Source: Kitasatospora phosalacinea
GTDB taxonomy: Bacteria > Actinomycetota > Actinomycetes > Streptomycetales > Streptomycetaceae
Direction: 5' to 3'
DNA length: 64,000 nt
Assembly (NCBI RefSeq): GCF_000716545.1
Contig: NZ_JNWZ01000002.1
Span: forward strand, 124,001-188,000
In this document: positions 43,443 to 52,704 of the stretch, piece after piece
Layout of the letters: each line of letters opens with the position of its first letter
How positions within the stretch are numbered: the stretch's first letter is position 1
Notes under the pieces: generated by a model
Databases searched by the model: none
What the model was told of the DNA's origin: nothing
The model's input: the letters and a program-made list of their open reading frames with translations, nothing else
Translations under genes and position numbers: made by a program

Positions 43443-45029
43443 ATGTCGTCGACCCCCCCGGCACCCCCGCAGGACCAGATGTCCCATCGCCAGGTACTCG
43501 AAGCCCTCTCGGGCCTGCTGCTCGGCCTGTTCGTGGCCGTGCTCTCCTCCACGGTGGTCTCCAACGCCCTGCCGCGGATCCTCACCGACCTGCACGGCGG
43601 CGAGTCCGCGTACACCTGGGTGGTGACCGCCGCCCTGCTGGCGATCACCGCCGCCACCCCGCTCTGGGGCAAGCTCTCCGACCTGGTCAGCAAGAAGCTG
43701 CTGGTCCAGATCGCCATGGTGATCTACGTCCTCTCCTCGGCGCTGGCCGGCCTGTCGCAGAGCATCGGCATGCTGATCTTCTGCCGGGTGCTGCAGGGCA
43801 TCGGCGCCGGCGGCGTGATCGCGCTCGGCCAGATCTGCCTGGCCGCGATGGTCCCGCCGCGCGAACGCGGCCGCTACAGCGGCTACTTCGGCGCCGTCTT
43901 CGCGCTCGCCACCATCGGCGGCCCGCTGATCGGCGGCGTCATCGTGGACACCTCCTGGCTCGGCTGGCGCTGGTGCTTCTACGTCGGCGTCCCGTTCGCA
44001 CTGATCGCCATCCTGGTGCTGCAGCGCACCCTCAAGCTCCCCGAGGCCGCCGCCCGCAAGCCCAGGATCGACTACCTGGGCGCGGTGCTGATCACCGCCG
44101 CGGTCAGCCTGCTGATGATCTGGATCTCGCTGGCCGGCAAGAACTACGACTGGGCCTCCTGGCAGACCGCCGTCATGGTGCTCGGCGGCCTGGCGCTGGC
44201 CGGCCTGTTCGTCGCCGTCGAGAAGCGCGCCGCCGAGCCGCTGATCCCGCTCGGCCTGTTCCGTCACCGCACCGTCGCGCTCGCCGCGCTGGCCAGCGCC
44301 TTCGTCGGCGTCGGCATGTACGGCACCACCACCTTCCTCGGCCAGTACTTCCAGCTCGCCAAGGAGAAGACCCCCACCCAGGCCGGCCTGCTCACCCTGC
44401 CGATGATCATCGGCCTGGCGGTCTCCTCCACGGTGGCCGGCAAGCTGATCACCAAGTACGGCAAGTGGAAGGGCTTCCTGGTCGCCGGCACCGTGCTGCT
44501 CGCCGTCGGCCTCGGCCTGCTGGGCACCGCCCGGGCCGACAGCTCGTACCCGCTGCTCGCCCTCTACATGCTGGTGACCGGCATCGGCCTCGGCCTGACC
44601 AGCCAGAACCTGGTGCTCGCGGTGCAGAACACGGTGCCGCGCCACGAGCTCGGCGCGGCCAGCTCGACCGTCACCTTCTTCCGCACCATGGGCGGTGCGA
44701 TGGGCGTGTCCGCGCTCGGCGCGCTGCTCGGCCACAAGGTCGCCAGCTACACGGCGGAGAACTTCGCCAAGGCCGGCATCCCCGCCGGCGGGACGGGCGG
44801 CGACGGCATCCCGGACCTCAAGAAGCTGCCCGCGCAGATCGTCCCGCTGGTCACCGACGCCTTCGGGCACGGCGTGGGCACGGTGTTCCTGATCGCCGCG
44901 CCGTTCGCGGCGGTGGGCTTCCTGCTGGTGCTGTTCATCCGCGAGGTGCCGCTGCGCACCTCCAACGAGGAGCGGCCCGCGGCCACCGCCGGGGCCGGGG
45001 CCAAGGCCGAGGAGCTGGTCTCCGACTGA
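43443..45029 (+). CDS. DHA2-type (14-helix) MFS drug exporter
   Basis: 528 residues from the ATG at 43443 (AAGGAA upstream); a second ATG lies 12 codons later. About 14 helices are predicted. LSDLVSKKLLVQIAMVIYVL is motif A-like (G-x-L-S-D), RVLQGIGAGGVIALGQI is motif B, and GAVFALATIGGPLIGGVI is motif C, the signature of drug/proton antiporters. It should export lipophilic compounds using the proton gradient. It follows the MarR gene by 106 bases, an interval holding two palindromes, so induction by a MarR ligand is expected. Confidence 0.92.
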   Translation: MSSTPPAPPQDQMSHRQVLEALSGLLLGLFVAVLSSTVVSNALPRILTDLHGGESAYTWVVTAALLAITAATPLWGKLSDLVSKKLLVQIAMVIYVLSSALAGLSQSIGMLIFCRVLQGIGAGGVIALGQICLAAMVPPRERGRYSGYFGAVFALATIGGPLIGGVIVDTSWLGWRWCFYVGVPFALIAILVLQRTLKLPEAAARKPRIDYLGAVLITAAVSLLMIWISLAGKNYDWASWQTAVMVLGGLALAGLFVAVEKRAAEPLIPLGLFRHRTVALAALASAFVGVGMYGTTTFLGQYFQLAKEKTPTQAGLLTLPMIIGLAVSSTVAGKLITKYGKWKGFLVAGTVLLAVGLGLLGTARADSSYPLLALYMLVTGIGLGLTSQNLVLAVQNTVPRHELGAASSTVTFFRTMGGAMGVSALGALLGHKVASYTAENFAKAGIPAGGTGGDGIPDLKKLPAQIVPLVTDAFGHGVGTVFLIAAPFAAVGFLLVLFIREVPLRTSNEERPAATAGAGAKAEELVSD

Positions 45030-45060
45030 CCGGCCGCCGACGCGGCCGACCGACATGCGA

Positions 45061-45093
45061 GAAGGGCCCCCGCCACTGCGGCGGGGGCCCTTC
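45061..45093 (+). terminator. Terminator after the MFS gene
   Basis: GAAGGGCCCCCGCC (45061-45074) pairs perfectly with 45080-45093 around a 5-base loop, 32 bases after the stop. Confidence 0.92.
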
Positions 45094-45133
45094 GTCGTGC
45101 GTGCGGTGCGTGCGTGCGCGGCGTCGTGCGTGC

Positions 45134-45179
45134 TGCGTCGGTGCGCGGCGTCGCGTCGTGCGGGTTGCGTCGGTGCGCG
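45134..45179. repeat. Short direct repeats in a low-complexity GC tract
   Basis: TGCGTCGGTGCGCG occurs at 45134-45147 and again at 45166-45179, inside a tract (about 45094-45190) built of CGTG/GCGTCG units. It lies between convergent genes. It may just be slippage-prone sequence. Confidence 0.5.
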
Positions 45180-45193
45180 CCGCGGCGTGCGCG

Positions 45194-45421
45194 CTACTTG
45201 GCGGCGATCAGCGAGATGCCGTACAGCACCACGGCGGCGCAGGCCGCGAAGCAGACGCCCGCGGCGACCAGGGCGGGGACGCCCCGGCCGGTGCCCGCCG
45301 CGACGGCCGCCTCCCGGCGGGACAGGGCGAGGTTGCCGAGCGCGAAGACGGCGACCACGGCGAGCGTGACGAACAGGCTGACGCCCGCGGTCTCGGCCAG
45401 TGCGGCCCACTTGATGTTCAT
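45194..45421 (-). CDS. Small two-helix membrane protein downstream of PiT
   Basis: 75 residues from the ATG at 45421, with GAGAGGAA upstream. There are two hydrophobic segments (VSLFVTLAVVAVFALGNLAL and VPALVAAGVCFAACAAVVLY) with a short charged loop (SRREAA). It follows the phosphate transporter gene by 14 bases in the same direction and is surely cotranscribed. Similar small proteins accompany PiT genes in Streptomyces; a helper role is a guess. Confidence 0.82.
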   Translation of the reverse strand: MNIKWAALAETAGVSLFVTLAVVAVFALGNLALSRREAAVAAGTGRGVPALVAAGVCFAACAAVVLYGISLIAAK

Positions 45422-45435
45422 GGCGGTGGTTCCTC

Positions 45436-46599
45436 TCAGGCCGCGAGGGTGGTGGGGGCGGCGGGGGCGGGCAGCTCGACGGTGACCGGGGCCGCGTCCG
45501 CCGCGGTGACGTTGTCCGCGTGCACCGGCTGGCGGCGCGAGATCAGCCACATCGCGCCGGCGCCCAGCACCAGTGCCAGGCCGACCAGGGCCACGCCCCA
45601 GTCGCCGCGGTCGGCGACCAGCGCCGCCAGGCCGGAGACCACCGCGGCGGCCGGCAGGGTCAGGCCCCAGGTGTAGGCCATCCGCCGGACCATGCCCCAG
45701 CGGAGCTTCCCGGACGGGCCGCCCAGGCCGGCGCCCATGATGCCGCCGGAGCAGACCTGGGTGGTGGACAGGCCGTAGCCCATGTGCGAGGAGGTCAGGA
45801 TCACCGTCGCGGCCGCGGTCTCCGAGGAGAAGCCCTGCGGCGGCTTGATGTCGGCCAGGCCGGAGCCCATCGAGCGGATGATCCGCCAGCCGCCCATGTA
45901 GGTGCCCAGCGCGATGGCCAGACCCGCGCTGACGATCACCCAGACCGGCGGGCCGTCGCCCTTGTGCAGCGCGCCGGCCGAGATCAGGGTCAGCGTGATG
46001 ATGCCCATGGTCTTCTGCGCGTCGTTGGTGCCGTGCGCGAGCGAGATCAGCGAGGACGAGAAGACCTGGCCCCGGCGGAAGCCCTTCTCGGTGCCCTCCT
46101 TCGGGGCGCCCCGGGTGATCAGGTAGGCCAGCTTGGTGGCGCCCCAGGAGGCCACGCCCGCGATGATCGGCGAGGCGACCGCCGGGATCAGGATCTTGGA
46201 GACCACGGTGGAGAAGTTCACCCCGTGCAGGCCGACGCCGACCACCGTGGCGCCGATCAGGCCGCCGTACAGGGCGTGCGAGGAGGACGAGGGCAGGCCC
46301 TTGAGCCAGGTCAGCAGGTTCCACAGGATCGCGCCGACCAGGGCGGCGAAGATGATCGAGGGCTGCAGTCCGGCCTTCTCGTTGACCAGGCCGCCCGAGA
46401 TGGTGGTGGCGACCTTCACCGAGAGGAAGGCGCCGGCGAAGTTGAGCACCGCCGCGATGGCGACGGCGACCTTGGGCTTGAGCGCGCCGGTCGCGATGGA
46501 GGTGGCCATCGCGTTGGCGGTGTCGTGGAAGCCGTTCGTGAAGTCGAAGGCGAGCGCCGTGATGATCACAACGGCCACCAGGAACGTGATGTGTTCCAT
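45436..46599 (-). CDS. PiT-family inorganic phosphate transporter
   Basis: 387 residues from the ATG at 46599. The two PiT signature halves are FTNGFHDTANAMAT near the N-terminus and AHGTNDAQKTMG in the middle. About ten helices are predicted, and the polar insert between the halves (TRGAPKEGTEKGFRRGQ) is short. It imports metal-phosphate driven by the proton gradient. It resembles the PitH proteins of S. coelicolor. A PHO-box-like direct repeat 64-81 bases upstream suggests PhoP control. No DUF47 regulator gene accompanies it here; a small membrane-protein gene does. Confidence 0.92.
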   Translation of the reverse strand: MEHITFLVAVVIITALAFDFTNGFHDTANAMATSIATGALKPKVAVAIAAVLNFAGAFLSVKVATTISGGLVNEKAGLQPSIIFAALVGAILWNLLTWLKGLPSSSSHALYGGLIGATVVGVGLHGVNFSTVVSKILIPAVASPIIAGVASWGATKLAYLITRGAPKEGTEKGFRRGQVFSSSLISLAHGTNDAQKTMGIITLTLISAGALHKGDGPPVWVIVSAGLAIALGTYMGGWRIIRSMGSGLADIKPPQGFSSETAAATVILTSSHMGYGLSTTQVCSGGIMGAGLGGPSGKLRWGMVRRMAYTWGLTLPAAAVVSGLAALVADRGDWGVALVGLALVLGAGAMWLISRRQPVHADNVTAADAAPVTVELPAPAAPTTLAA

Positions 46600-46662
46600 A
46601 CCCAAACAATCGTCGTAGTGGTCGGACTGACGTTGCTGTCCTCGGCGAAGGTAGGGAGGGAT

Positions 46663-46680
46663 GGTGAACGGGAGGTTAAC
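46663..46680 (-). promoter_or_regulatory. PHO-box-like direct repeat upstream of the PiT gene
   Basis: GGTGAAC-GGGA-GGTTAAC, that is GTTAACC-N4-GTTCACC in the direction of the gene: two 7-base units in the 11-base spacing of Streptomyces PhoP sites (GTTCACC). Confidence 0.6.
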
Positions 46681-46757
46681 TGGGCGCGGAGCACCGGTTC
46701 CGTTCGTGGCGCGGGAGTTGCCGGGGCCGCCGGTTTCCGTGGAGGCCGGCGCCCCGC

Positions 46758-46773
46758 GTGAGACGGTTCTCAC
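46758..46773. promoter_or_regulatory. Inverted repeat upstream of the NlpC/P60 gene
   Basis: GTGAGA-CGGT-TCTCAC, perfect 6-base arms, about 115 bases before the start codon. It could be an operator or a leader hairpin. Confidence 0.35.
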
Positions 46774-46887
46774 ACCCCCGGGCGGATGAGAATTCACCAG
46801 GCGGCCCGGAAACCGTCTGCCCCGAACAGGGGTCCGCGTGGCAGGATCGGTCCGATCGCCGACGGACAACCAGGGGAGGGCCGGCCG

Positions 46888-48390
46888 ATGGGGGCTGGAC
46901 AGCGGACCGAATCGACCGGCCTGCGACCGTGGGTGCGCGCCGCGTTGCGCTGCGGAGCGGTGCTCGCCGCCGCCGCGCTCACCCTGCCGGTCCTCGCCTC
47001 GGCCGCGTACGCGGTCCCGGACCCGGGCGCCCCGACCGTCTCCGCCGGGGCCGACCCGCTGGCCGAGGCCAAGCGCACCCTCGGGCCGCTGCTCGAACAG
47101 CTGCACGGCCTGTACCAGGAGGCCGAGGCCGCCACCGAGAAGTACAACGGCACCGTCGCCGCGCTCGCCGAGAAGCAGGCCGCCGTCGACGACCTCGACT
47201 CGCGGGCCGAGCGGCAGCAGGACGCCGTCGACGCCGGCACCGACCTGGCCTCCCAGCTCGCCTCCGCGCAGTACCGCAACAGCCAGGTCTCCGGGTACGC
47301 CGAGCTGCTGATGGCCGAGAACCCGTACGAAGCCGTGGTGATCGCCGAACTGCTGCACTCCGCCGGGCGCTCGCAGAAGGAGTTCCTGGACCGGCTCAAG
47401 GCCGACCGGGACACCCTCACCGCGCTGCGGACCTCCGCCGAGCAGGCGCTCGCCGAGGCCAAGACGCTGGCCGCCGAGCAGGAGAAGGCCAAGAACGACG
47501 TGGCCGGCAAGCTGGCGACGGTCGAGCAGCTGGTCGGCTCGCTCACCGGCGCCCAGCGCGGGGAACTGGCCGAGCTGGAGAAGCAGCAGGCCAACGAGGC
47601 CCAGATCGCCTTCCTCGCCTCCGGGGCGCTCGGCAAGGGCGAGCGGACGCCCTCCGCGATGGGCCGCAAGGCGGTCGCCTGGGCGCTCCAGCAGCTCGGC
47701 AAGGACTACGTGTGGGGCGGCGCCGGACCGGACGTGTTCGACTGCTCCGGCCTCACCTCGCAGGCCTGGCTGCACGCCGGGCTGCCCATCCCGCGCACCA
47801 GCCAGGAGCAGTGGGCGCGGCTCAAGCACGTCGCGCTGAACCAGATCCGGCCCGGCGACCTGATCGTCTACTTCGGCGGCGCGACGCACATCGGCATGTA
47901 CATCGGCGGCGGGCTGATCGTCCAGGCCCCGCACACCGGTGACGTCGTGAAGATCTCGCAGATCGGCGCCATGCCGATCCTGGGCGCGGTGCGCCCGGAC
48001 GGGGACGACGCGGCGGACGAGGCGGGCGGTGCGTGGAAGGTGCCGGACGTCAAGGTGGGCGAGACGAAGATCGAGCCGGCCAAGCCCTCGACGCTCCCGT
48101 CCCCGCCCGCGGCGTCGCCGACGCCCACCGCGCCGAACACGCCCGGCACGCCCACCCTGCCCACCGCGCCCACCCGGCCCACCGTGCCCACGGTGCCGGG
48201 CGGTCCGGCCTCGCCGGTGGTGCCCGGCACGCCCTCCGGGTCCGGGTCCGCTCCGGCCTCGCCGAGCGGCTCGGGCTCGGCTTCGGGTTCGGCTTCGGCT
48301 TCGGTGGGTTCGAGCGGGACGCCCAGCGGGTCGGGCTCACCCGGCGGATCGGACTCGGCGTCGCCGTCGGGGAGCCGGTCGGCGGGCTGA
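46888..48390 (+). CDS. Secreted NlpC/P60 peptidoglycan hydrolase with coiled coil
   Basis: 500 residues from the ATG at 46888 (AGGGGAGGG upstream). The signal peptide (ALRCGAVLAAAALTLPVLAS, then AYA) is followed by a long coiled coil (about 50-250, rich in Ala/Glu/Lys, like the RipA or PcsB regulatory part). The NlpC/P60 domain is at about 255-370: WGGAGPDVFDCSGLTSQAW (catalytic Cys), THIGMYIGGG (His) and QAPHTGD. The C-terminal 100 or so residues are low complexity (Pro/Thr, then Ser/Gly repeats). It should cut D-Glu-mDAP-type links in the wall. It is transcribed alone and converges on the FdhF gene. Confidence 0.92.
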   Translation: MGAGQRTESTGLRPWVRAALRCGAVLAAAALTLPVLASAAYAVPDPGAPTVSAGADPLAEAKRTLGPLLEQLHGLYQEAEAATEKYNGTVAALAEKQAAVDDLDSRAERQQDAVDAGTDLASQLASAQYRNSQVSGYAELLMAENPYEAVVIAELLHSAGRSQKEFLDRLKADRDTLTALRTSAEQALAEAKTLAAEQEKAKNDVAGKLATVEQLVGSLTGAQRGELAELEKQQANEAQIAFLASGALGKGERTPSAMGRKAVAWALQQLGKDYVWGGAGPDVFDCSGLTSQAWLHAGLPIPRTSQEQWARLKHVALNQIRPGDLIVYFGGATHIGMYIGGGLIVQAPHTGDVVKISQIGAMPILGAVRPDGDDAADEAGGAWKVPDVKVGETKIEPAKPSTLPSPPAASPTPTAPNTPGTPTLPTAPTRPTVPTVPGGPASPVVPGTPSGSGSAPASPSGSGSASGSASASVGSSGTPSGSGSPGGSDSASPSGSRSAG

Positions 48391-48397
48391 GGCCGAG

Positions 48398-48428
48398 GGG
48401 GCCGGGCGCGGTGGACCGCCCCGGCCCC
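48398..48428. terminator. Hairpin between convergent NlpC/P60 and FdhF genes
   Basis: GGGGCCGGG (48398-48406) pairs perfectly with CCCGGCCCC (48420-48428), in the 78-base gap. Confidence 0.65.
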
Positions 48429-48468
48429 GGACTCCCGGCGGCCGCGCCCTCCGGCGCCGGGCGCTCGC

Positions 48469-50745
48469 TCAGCGTTCCGCTTCGAGGCGGACGAGGACGG
48501 ACTTGGACGTCGGGGTGTTGCTGACGTCGGCCGTGGAGTCCAGCGGCACCAGGACGTTGGTCTCCGGGTAGTAGGCGGCCGCGCCGCCGCGGGCGACCGG
48601 GTAGTGGACCACCCGGAAGTGCGGGGCGCGGCGTTCGGTGCCGTCGGTCCACTCGCTCACCAGGTCGACGAACTGCCCGTCGGCGAGGCCGAGTCCGGCG
48701 GCGTCGTCCGGGTTGACCAGGACGACGCGGCGGCCGCCGGTGATGCCGCGGTAGCGGTCGTCCAGGCCGTAGACGGTGGTGTTGTACTGGTCGTGCGAGC
48801 GCAGCGTCTGGAGCAGCAGCCGGCCGGCCGGGACGTCGGGGGCGGTCAGCGGGTTGACGGTGAAGTTGGCCTTGCCGGTGGCGGTGGGGAAGGTGCGGCT
48901 GTCGCGCGGGGCGTGCGGGAGGGCGAAGCCGCCCGGGCGGCGGACCTTGGCGTTGTAGTCCTCGAAGCCGGGGACGACCCGGGCGACGCGGTCGCGGATC
49001 CGGTCGTAGTCGAGGGCGAACTCCTCCCAGGGGGTGGGGTCCTGGGGGCCGAGGACGGCGCGGGCCAGCCGGGCGACGATGGCGACCTCGGAGAGCAGGC
49101 CGGGCGCGGGCGGGCGCAGGCCGCCGCGGGAGGAGTGGACCACGCCCATGGAGTCCTCGACGCTGACGAACTGCTGCCCGGCGGCGGTGAGGTCGCGGTC
49201 GGTGCGGCCGAGGGTGGGCAGGATCAGGGCGCGGGCGCCGGTGACCACGTGCGAGCGGTTGAGCTTGGTGGAGACGTGCACGGTGAGCCGGCAGCGGCGC
49301 ATCGCGGCCTCGGTGGCGCCGGTGTCGGGGCTCGCGGAAACGAAGTTGCCGCCCATCGCGAAGAACACCTTGACCCGCCCGTCGCGCATCGCCCGGATGG
49401 TGTCGACGGTGTCGTGGCCGTGCGCGCGCGGCGGCTCGAAGCCGAACTCCTCGCCCAGGGCGTCCAGGAAGGCCGCGGAGGGGCGTTCGAAGATGCCCAT
49501 GGTGCGGTCGCCCTGGACGTTGCTGTGCCCGCGGACGGGGCAGACGCCGGCGCCCGGGCGGCCCACGTTGCCGCGCAGCAGCAGGAAGTTGACCACCTCG
49601 CGGATGGTGGGGACGGAGTGCTTGTGCTGGGTGAGGCCCATCGCCCAGCAGACGATCACCTTCCGCGCGCCCAGCACCAGGCGGTGCAGCTGCTCGATCT
49701 GCTCCCAGGGCAGGCCGGTGGCGCGCAGCACGGCCGCCCGGTCCAGCTCGGCCGCCTGGGCGGCGAACTCCTGGTAGCCGGCGCAGTGTTCGGCGACGAA
49801 GTCCTCGTCGACGGCGCCCGGGGTGGTGAGCAGCAGGTGGTTGAGGGCGCGGAACAGGGCGAGGTCGCCGCCGAGCCGGATCTGCAGGAACAGGTCGGTG
49901 AGCTTGGTGCCGCCGCCGACCAGGCCGCGCGGGGTCTGCGGGTTCTTGAACCGCTCCAGGCCGGCCTCGGGCAGCGGGTTGACGCTGACGATCCTCGCGC
50001 CGGCCCGCTTGGCGCGCTCCAGGGCGGAGAGCATCCGGGGGTGGTTGGTGCCCGGGTTCTGGCCCGCGACGATGATCAGGTCGGCCTGGTACAGGTCCTT
50101 GAGCGAGACGCTGCCCTTGCCGACGCCGAGCGTCTCGGTCAGCGCCGAACCCGAGGACTCGTGGCACATGTTGGAGCAGTCCGGCAGGTTGTTGGTGCCG
50201 AGCTTGCGGGCGAACAGCTGGTACGCGAAGGCGGCCTCGTTGGAGGTGCGGCCGGAGGTGTAGAAGGCGGCCTCGTCCGGGGAGCCGAGCGCGGCCAGCT
50301 CCTCGGCGATCAGCGCGAAGGCCTCGTCCCAGCCGATCGGCGCGTAGTGGGTGGCGCCCTCGGCCAGCAGCATCGGCGCGGTCAGCCGGCCCTGCTGGCC
50401 GAGCCAGTAGCCGGAGCGCTCGGCGAGGTCGGCCACCGGGTGCTCGGCGAAGAAGGCCGGGGTGATCCGGCGCTCGGTGGCCTCCTCGGCGACGGCCTTG
50501 GCGCCGTTCTCGCAGAACTCGGCCAGGTGCGGCTTGTCCGGCTCGGGCCAGGCGCAGCCGGGGCAGTCGAAGCCGCCGGGCTGGTTGATCCGGCGCAGGG
50601 TGGCCAGCGTCCGGCCCGGCGACATCTGCTCGGCGGCCATCCGCAGGGTGTGCCCGATCGCGGGCAGGCCGGCGGCGGCGCGGGCCGGGGGCGCGACGTG
50701 CGGGGCGTCCTGGTCGGGGTCGCGGTGCGGGGGCTGCTTGGCCAT
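48469..50745 (-). CDS. FdhF/YdeP-family molybdopterin oxidoreductase
   Basis: 758 residues. It belongs to the molybdopterin-dependent oxidoreductases of the FdhF/YdeP group. The N-terminal motif GGFDCPGCAWPEP (C61, C64) with FCENG (C78) is typical of this group in place of a classical 4Fe-4S set. NNLPDCSNMCHESSG, IIVAGQNPGTNHPR and GGNFVSASPDTG fit the cofactor-binding domains. The C-terminal domain has TATGKANFTVNPL and LLQTLRSHDQYNTT. Substrate unknown; YdeP of E. coli relates to acid resistance. It is last in a leftward group after an ABC permease and an FAD-binding protein, 66 bases from the latter, which suggests a shared role. Confidence 0.9.
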   Translation of the reverse strand: MAKQPPHRDPDQDAPHVAPPARAAAGLPAIGHTLRMAAEQMSPGRTLATLRRINQPGGFDCPGCAWPEPDKPHLAEFCENGAKAVAEEATERRITPAFFAEHPVADLAERSGYWLGQQGRLTAPMLLAEGATHYAPIGWDEAFALIAEELAALGSPDEAAFYTSGRTSNEAAFAYQLFARKLGTNNLPDCSNMCHESSGSALTETLGVGKGSVSLKDLYQADLIIVAGQNPGTNHPRMLSALERAKRAGARIVSVNPLPEAGLERFKNPQTPRGLVGGGTKLTDLFLQIRLGGDLALFRALNHLLLTTPGAVDEDFVAEHCAGYQEFAAQAAELDRAAVLRATGLPWEQIEQLHRLVLGARKVIVCWAMGLTQHKHSVPTIREVVNFLLLRGNVGRPGAGVCPVRGHSNVQGDRTMGIFERPSAAFLDALGEEFGFEPPRAHGHDTVDTIRAMRDGRVKVFFAMGGNFVSASPDTGATEAAMRRCRLTVHVSTKLNRSHVVTGARALILPTLGRTDRDLTAAGQQFVSVEDSMGVVHSSRGGLRPPAPGLLSEVAIVARLARAVLGPQDPTPWEEFALDYDRIRDRVARVVPGFEDYNAKVRRPGGFALPHAPRDSRTFPTATGKANFTVNPLTAPDVPAGRLLLQTLRSHDQYNTTVYGLDDRYRGITGGRRVVLVNPDDAAGLGLADGQFVDLVSEWTDGTERRAPHFRVVHYPVARGGAAAYYPETNVLVPLDSTADVSNTPTSKSVLVRLEAER

Positions 50746-50811
50746 GGCGGTTCTCCGGAGGGCTCGGGTGCTTGGAGCGTATCCGGTGCGGGTGTCCGGC
50801 GGTCCGGTCCC

Positions 50812-52704
50812 TCAGCCCTCCTTCTGCAGCTCGGTGAGCAGGCGGCGGGCGACGGCGTCGTTCTGGCGGAAGGACGGGGCGTCGGTGCGCGGGCGGGCGA
50901 AGGCGGCCGGGGCGCGGGTGGTGGTGGGGGCACCGAGGGCGGTGCGGCGGGGGTGCGGGCCGCCGAGGGCGGGGTCGAGGACGCGGGCCTCGGGGTCGGT
51001 GCGGATCAGTCCTGAGCGGTAGGTGTGGCCGTCCGGATCGGTCAGCAGCTCCTCGTCGATCCGTCCGTCCCGGAGCAGTTGGCGCAGCAGCGGGTCGTTG
51101 CTGCGGTCCAGGGCGTGCTTGGGCAGGAAGGCGTCGACCAGGGCGGTGCCGTGGACGTGGTGGCCGGGCAGGGCGGGGGAGGAGGCGCGGAAGGTGCCGT
51201 GCCGCTCGTCGAGGTCGACGCGCAGGTCCGGGCCGAGGAAGTGCAGCAGTCCGGCGTCGGAGAGGGCGAGCAGCTGTTCCAGCCGGAAGCCGGGCGGGCC
51301 GGAGGCGTAGAAGGAGAAGAAGCCGTGCCACCAGCCGTCGAGGTCGGCGGCGGTGGAGCGGGCGGTGAGCTGGTGGGCGGGCAGCAGGTGGACGAGCTGG
51401 CCGTAGAGCGAGAGCAGGGCGTAGAAGGCGCCGAGGTCGGCGCTGTGCCGGAGGTCGGAGCGGCGGGCCAGGTCGGCGCGCAGGTGGGCGCGCAGGTGCT
51501 CCTGGAGCTCGGCGGGGCTGCCGACCCGCAGGCCGGCGAGCGGGCGGTCGAGCCGTTCCAGGTCGAGGCGGTCCTCGGGGGCGGGGACGGCGGCGGCGAC
51601 CAGGACGGCGTGCTCGGGGCTGTCCCAGGGGTGGCGGTCGTAGCCGGCGAGGAACTCCGCCCAGGGCAGGGTGGTGCGTTCGGGGTGGCCGTGGAACAGC
51701 TCGTGGTAGTAGCCGAAGCCGATCTCCTTGGCCATGGCGGGCCACAGGTCGCGCCGGAAGTCGACGTTCTCGTGCGGGAGTTCGAGATCCGACCCGAAGT
51801 AGCGGGGCAGCGGCGGGGGCGGGCCCTGGAGCCGGTAGCCGGTCTTGGCGTGGTACGGGACGCCGCGCCGGGAGCCCGCGTGCAGCACGGGTTCGCGGCC
51901 GGAGGGGTGGTAGCGCAGGCCGCCGCCGCGGCGGGGGGTGAAGCGGCCGCCGCGGCCCTCGGTGAGCAGCGCGACCAGGTCGACGAAGGCCAGGCCGAGG
52001 CCGCGGACCACCACGTCCTCGCCGGGGGCCAGGGCGGACAGGTCGGCGTCGGCGGTGAACGCGGGCGGCAGGTAGGTGCGGCCGTGGCGGTCGGCGAAGG
52101 CGCGGGGCGCGGCGGTGACGGGGCCGGGCGCGGAGTCGAGGTGGCCGAGGGCGAGCACCACCCGGTCGGCGAGCAGCACGGTGTCGGAGAGGTGGACGCG
52201 CTGCGGGCCGTCCGGGTCGCCGGTGATCCGCAGGGCGGTGTCCTGGTGGACGAACAGCCGTACGTTGTCCGGGAGTTCTTCGGCGGCCCGGCGCAGCACC
52301 CAGTCCAGGTAGCCGCTCTGGGCGCGCCGGGTCGGGAAGTCGGTGGGGGCCAGGGCGCGCAGTTCCGCGGCCACCTCCGGGTCCTCGACCGGCCGGTACG
52401 GGGGGTGGGCGGCCGGGTCGGCGGCCCACTCGGCGAGCGAGGGGCCGGGGCGGACCGGGCCGTCCATGGTGGTGCGCTCGTCGGTGAACATCGTGACGTC
52501 CTCGGCCATCGAGTTCATCCGCAGCAGCGGGGACTGCGCGTGCCGCCAGATCCGGCCCCCGCCGGGCGGGTGCGGGTCGACCAGGTGGACGTCCAACCGG
52601 ACGCCGGGGCCCAGCAGTTCGGACGCGTTGGCGGCGATCCGCTCCAGCAGGCCGGTGCCGCGCGGCCCGGCTCCGACCACGACCAGTACGGGCACCGCGC
52701 TCAC
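50812..52704 (-). CDS. FAD/NAD(P)-binding protein (HpyO/FAD_NAD_binding_9-like)
   Basis: 630 residues from the GTG at 52704, which overlaps the permease stop by four bases (GTGA). It begins with the dinucleotide-binding VPVLVVVGAGPRGTGLLERI. MNSMAEDVTMFTDE and RAQSGYLDWVLRRAAEELP are typical of the FAD-NAD(P)-binding family PF13454. DRVVLALGHLDSAPG is the second nucleotide-site element. It is probably a flavin-dependent N- or S-oxygenase-like enzyme in the cytoplasm. Translational coupling to an amino-acid-type permease suggests it works on the imported compound. Substrate unknown. Confidence 0.85.
   Translation of the reverse strand: MSAVPVLVVVGAGPRGTGLLERIAANASELLGPGVRLDVHLVDPHPPGGGRIWRHAQSPLLRMNSMAEDVTMFTDERTTMDGPVRPGPSLAEWAADPAAHPPYRPVEDPEVAAELRALAPTDFPTRRAQSGYLDWVLRRAAEELPDNVRLFVHQDTALRITGDPDGPQRVHLSDTVLLADRVVLALGHLDSAPGPVTAAPRAFADRHGRTYLPPAFTADADLSALAPGEDVVVRGLGLAFVDLVALLTEGRGGRFTPRRGGGLRYHPSGREPVLHAGSRRGVPYHAKTGYRLQGPPPPLPRYFGSDLELPHENVDFRRDLWPAMAKEIGFGYYHELFHGHPERTTLPWAEFLAGYDRHPWDSPEHAVLVAAAVPAPEDRLDLERLDRPLAGLRVGSPAELQEHLRAHLRADLARRSDLRHSADLGAFYALLSLYGQLVHLLPAHQLTARSTAADLDGWWHGFFSFYASGPPGFRLEQLLALSDAGLLHFLGPDLRVDLDERHGTFRASSPALPGHHVHGTALVDAFLPKHALDRSNDPLLRQLLRDGRIDEELLTDPDGHTYRSGLIRTDPEARVLDPALGGPHPRRTALGAPTTTRAPAAFARPRTDAPSFRQNDAVARRLLTELQKEG

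Noticed and set aside
46741..46887. ydaO-type (c-di-AMP) riboswitch before the NlpC/P60 gene
   Set aside because: Such riboswitches precede some Streptomyces wall hydrolase genes, but the leader here is too short and lacks the conserved segments I would expect.
48050..52429. A 1459-codon minus-strand frame
   Set aside because: It spans several real genes out of frame and is a Pro/Arg-rich shadow.
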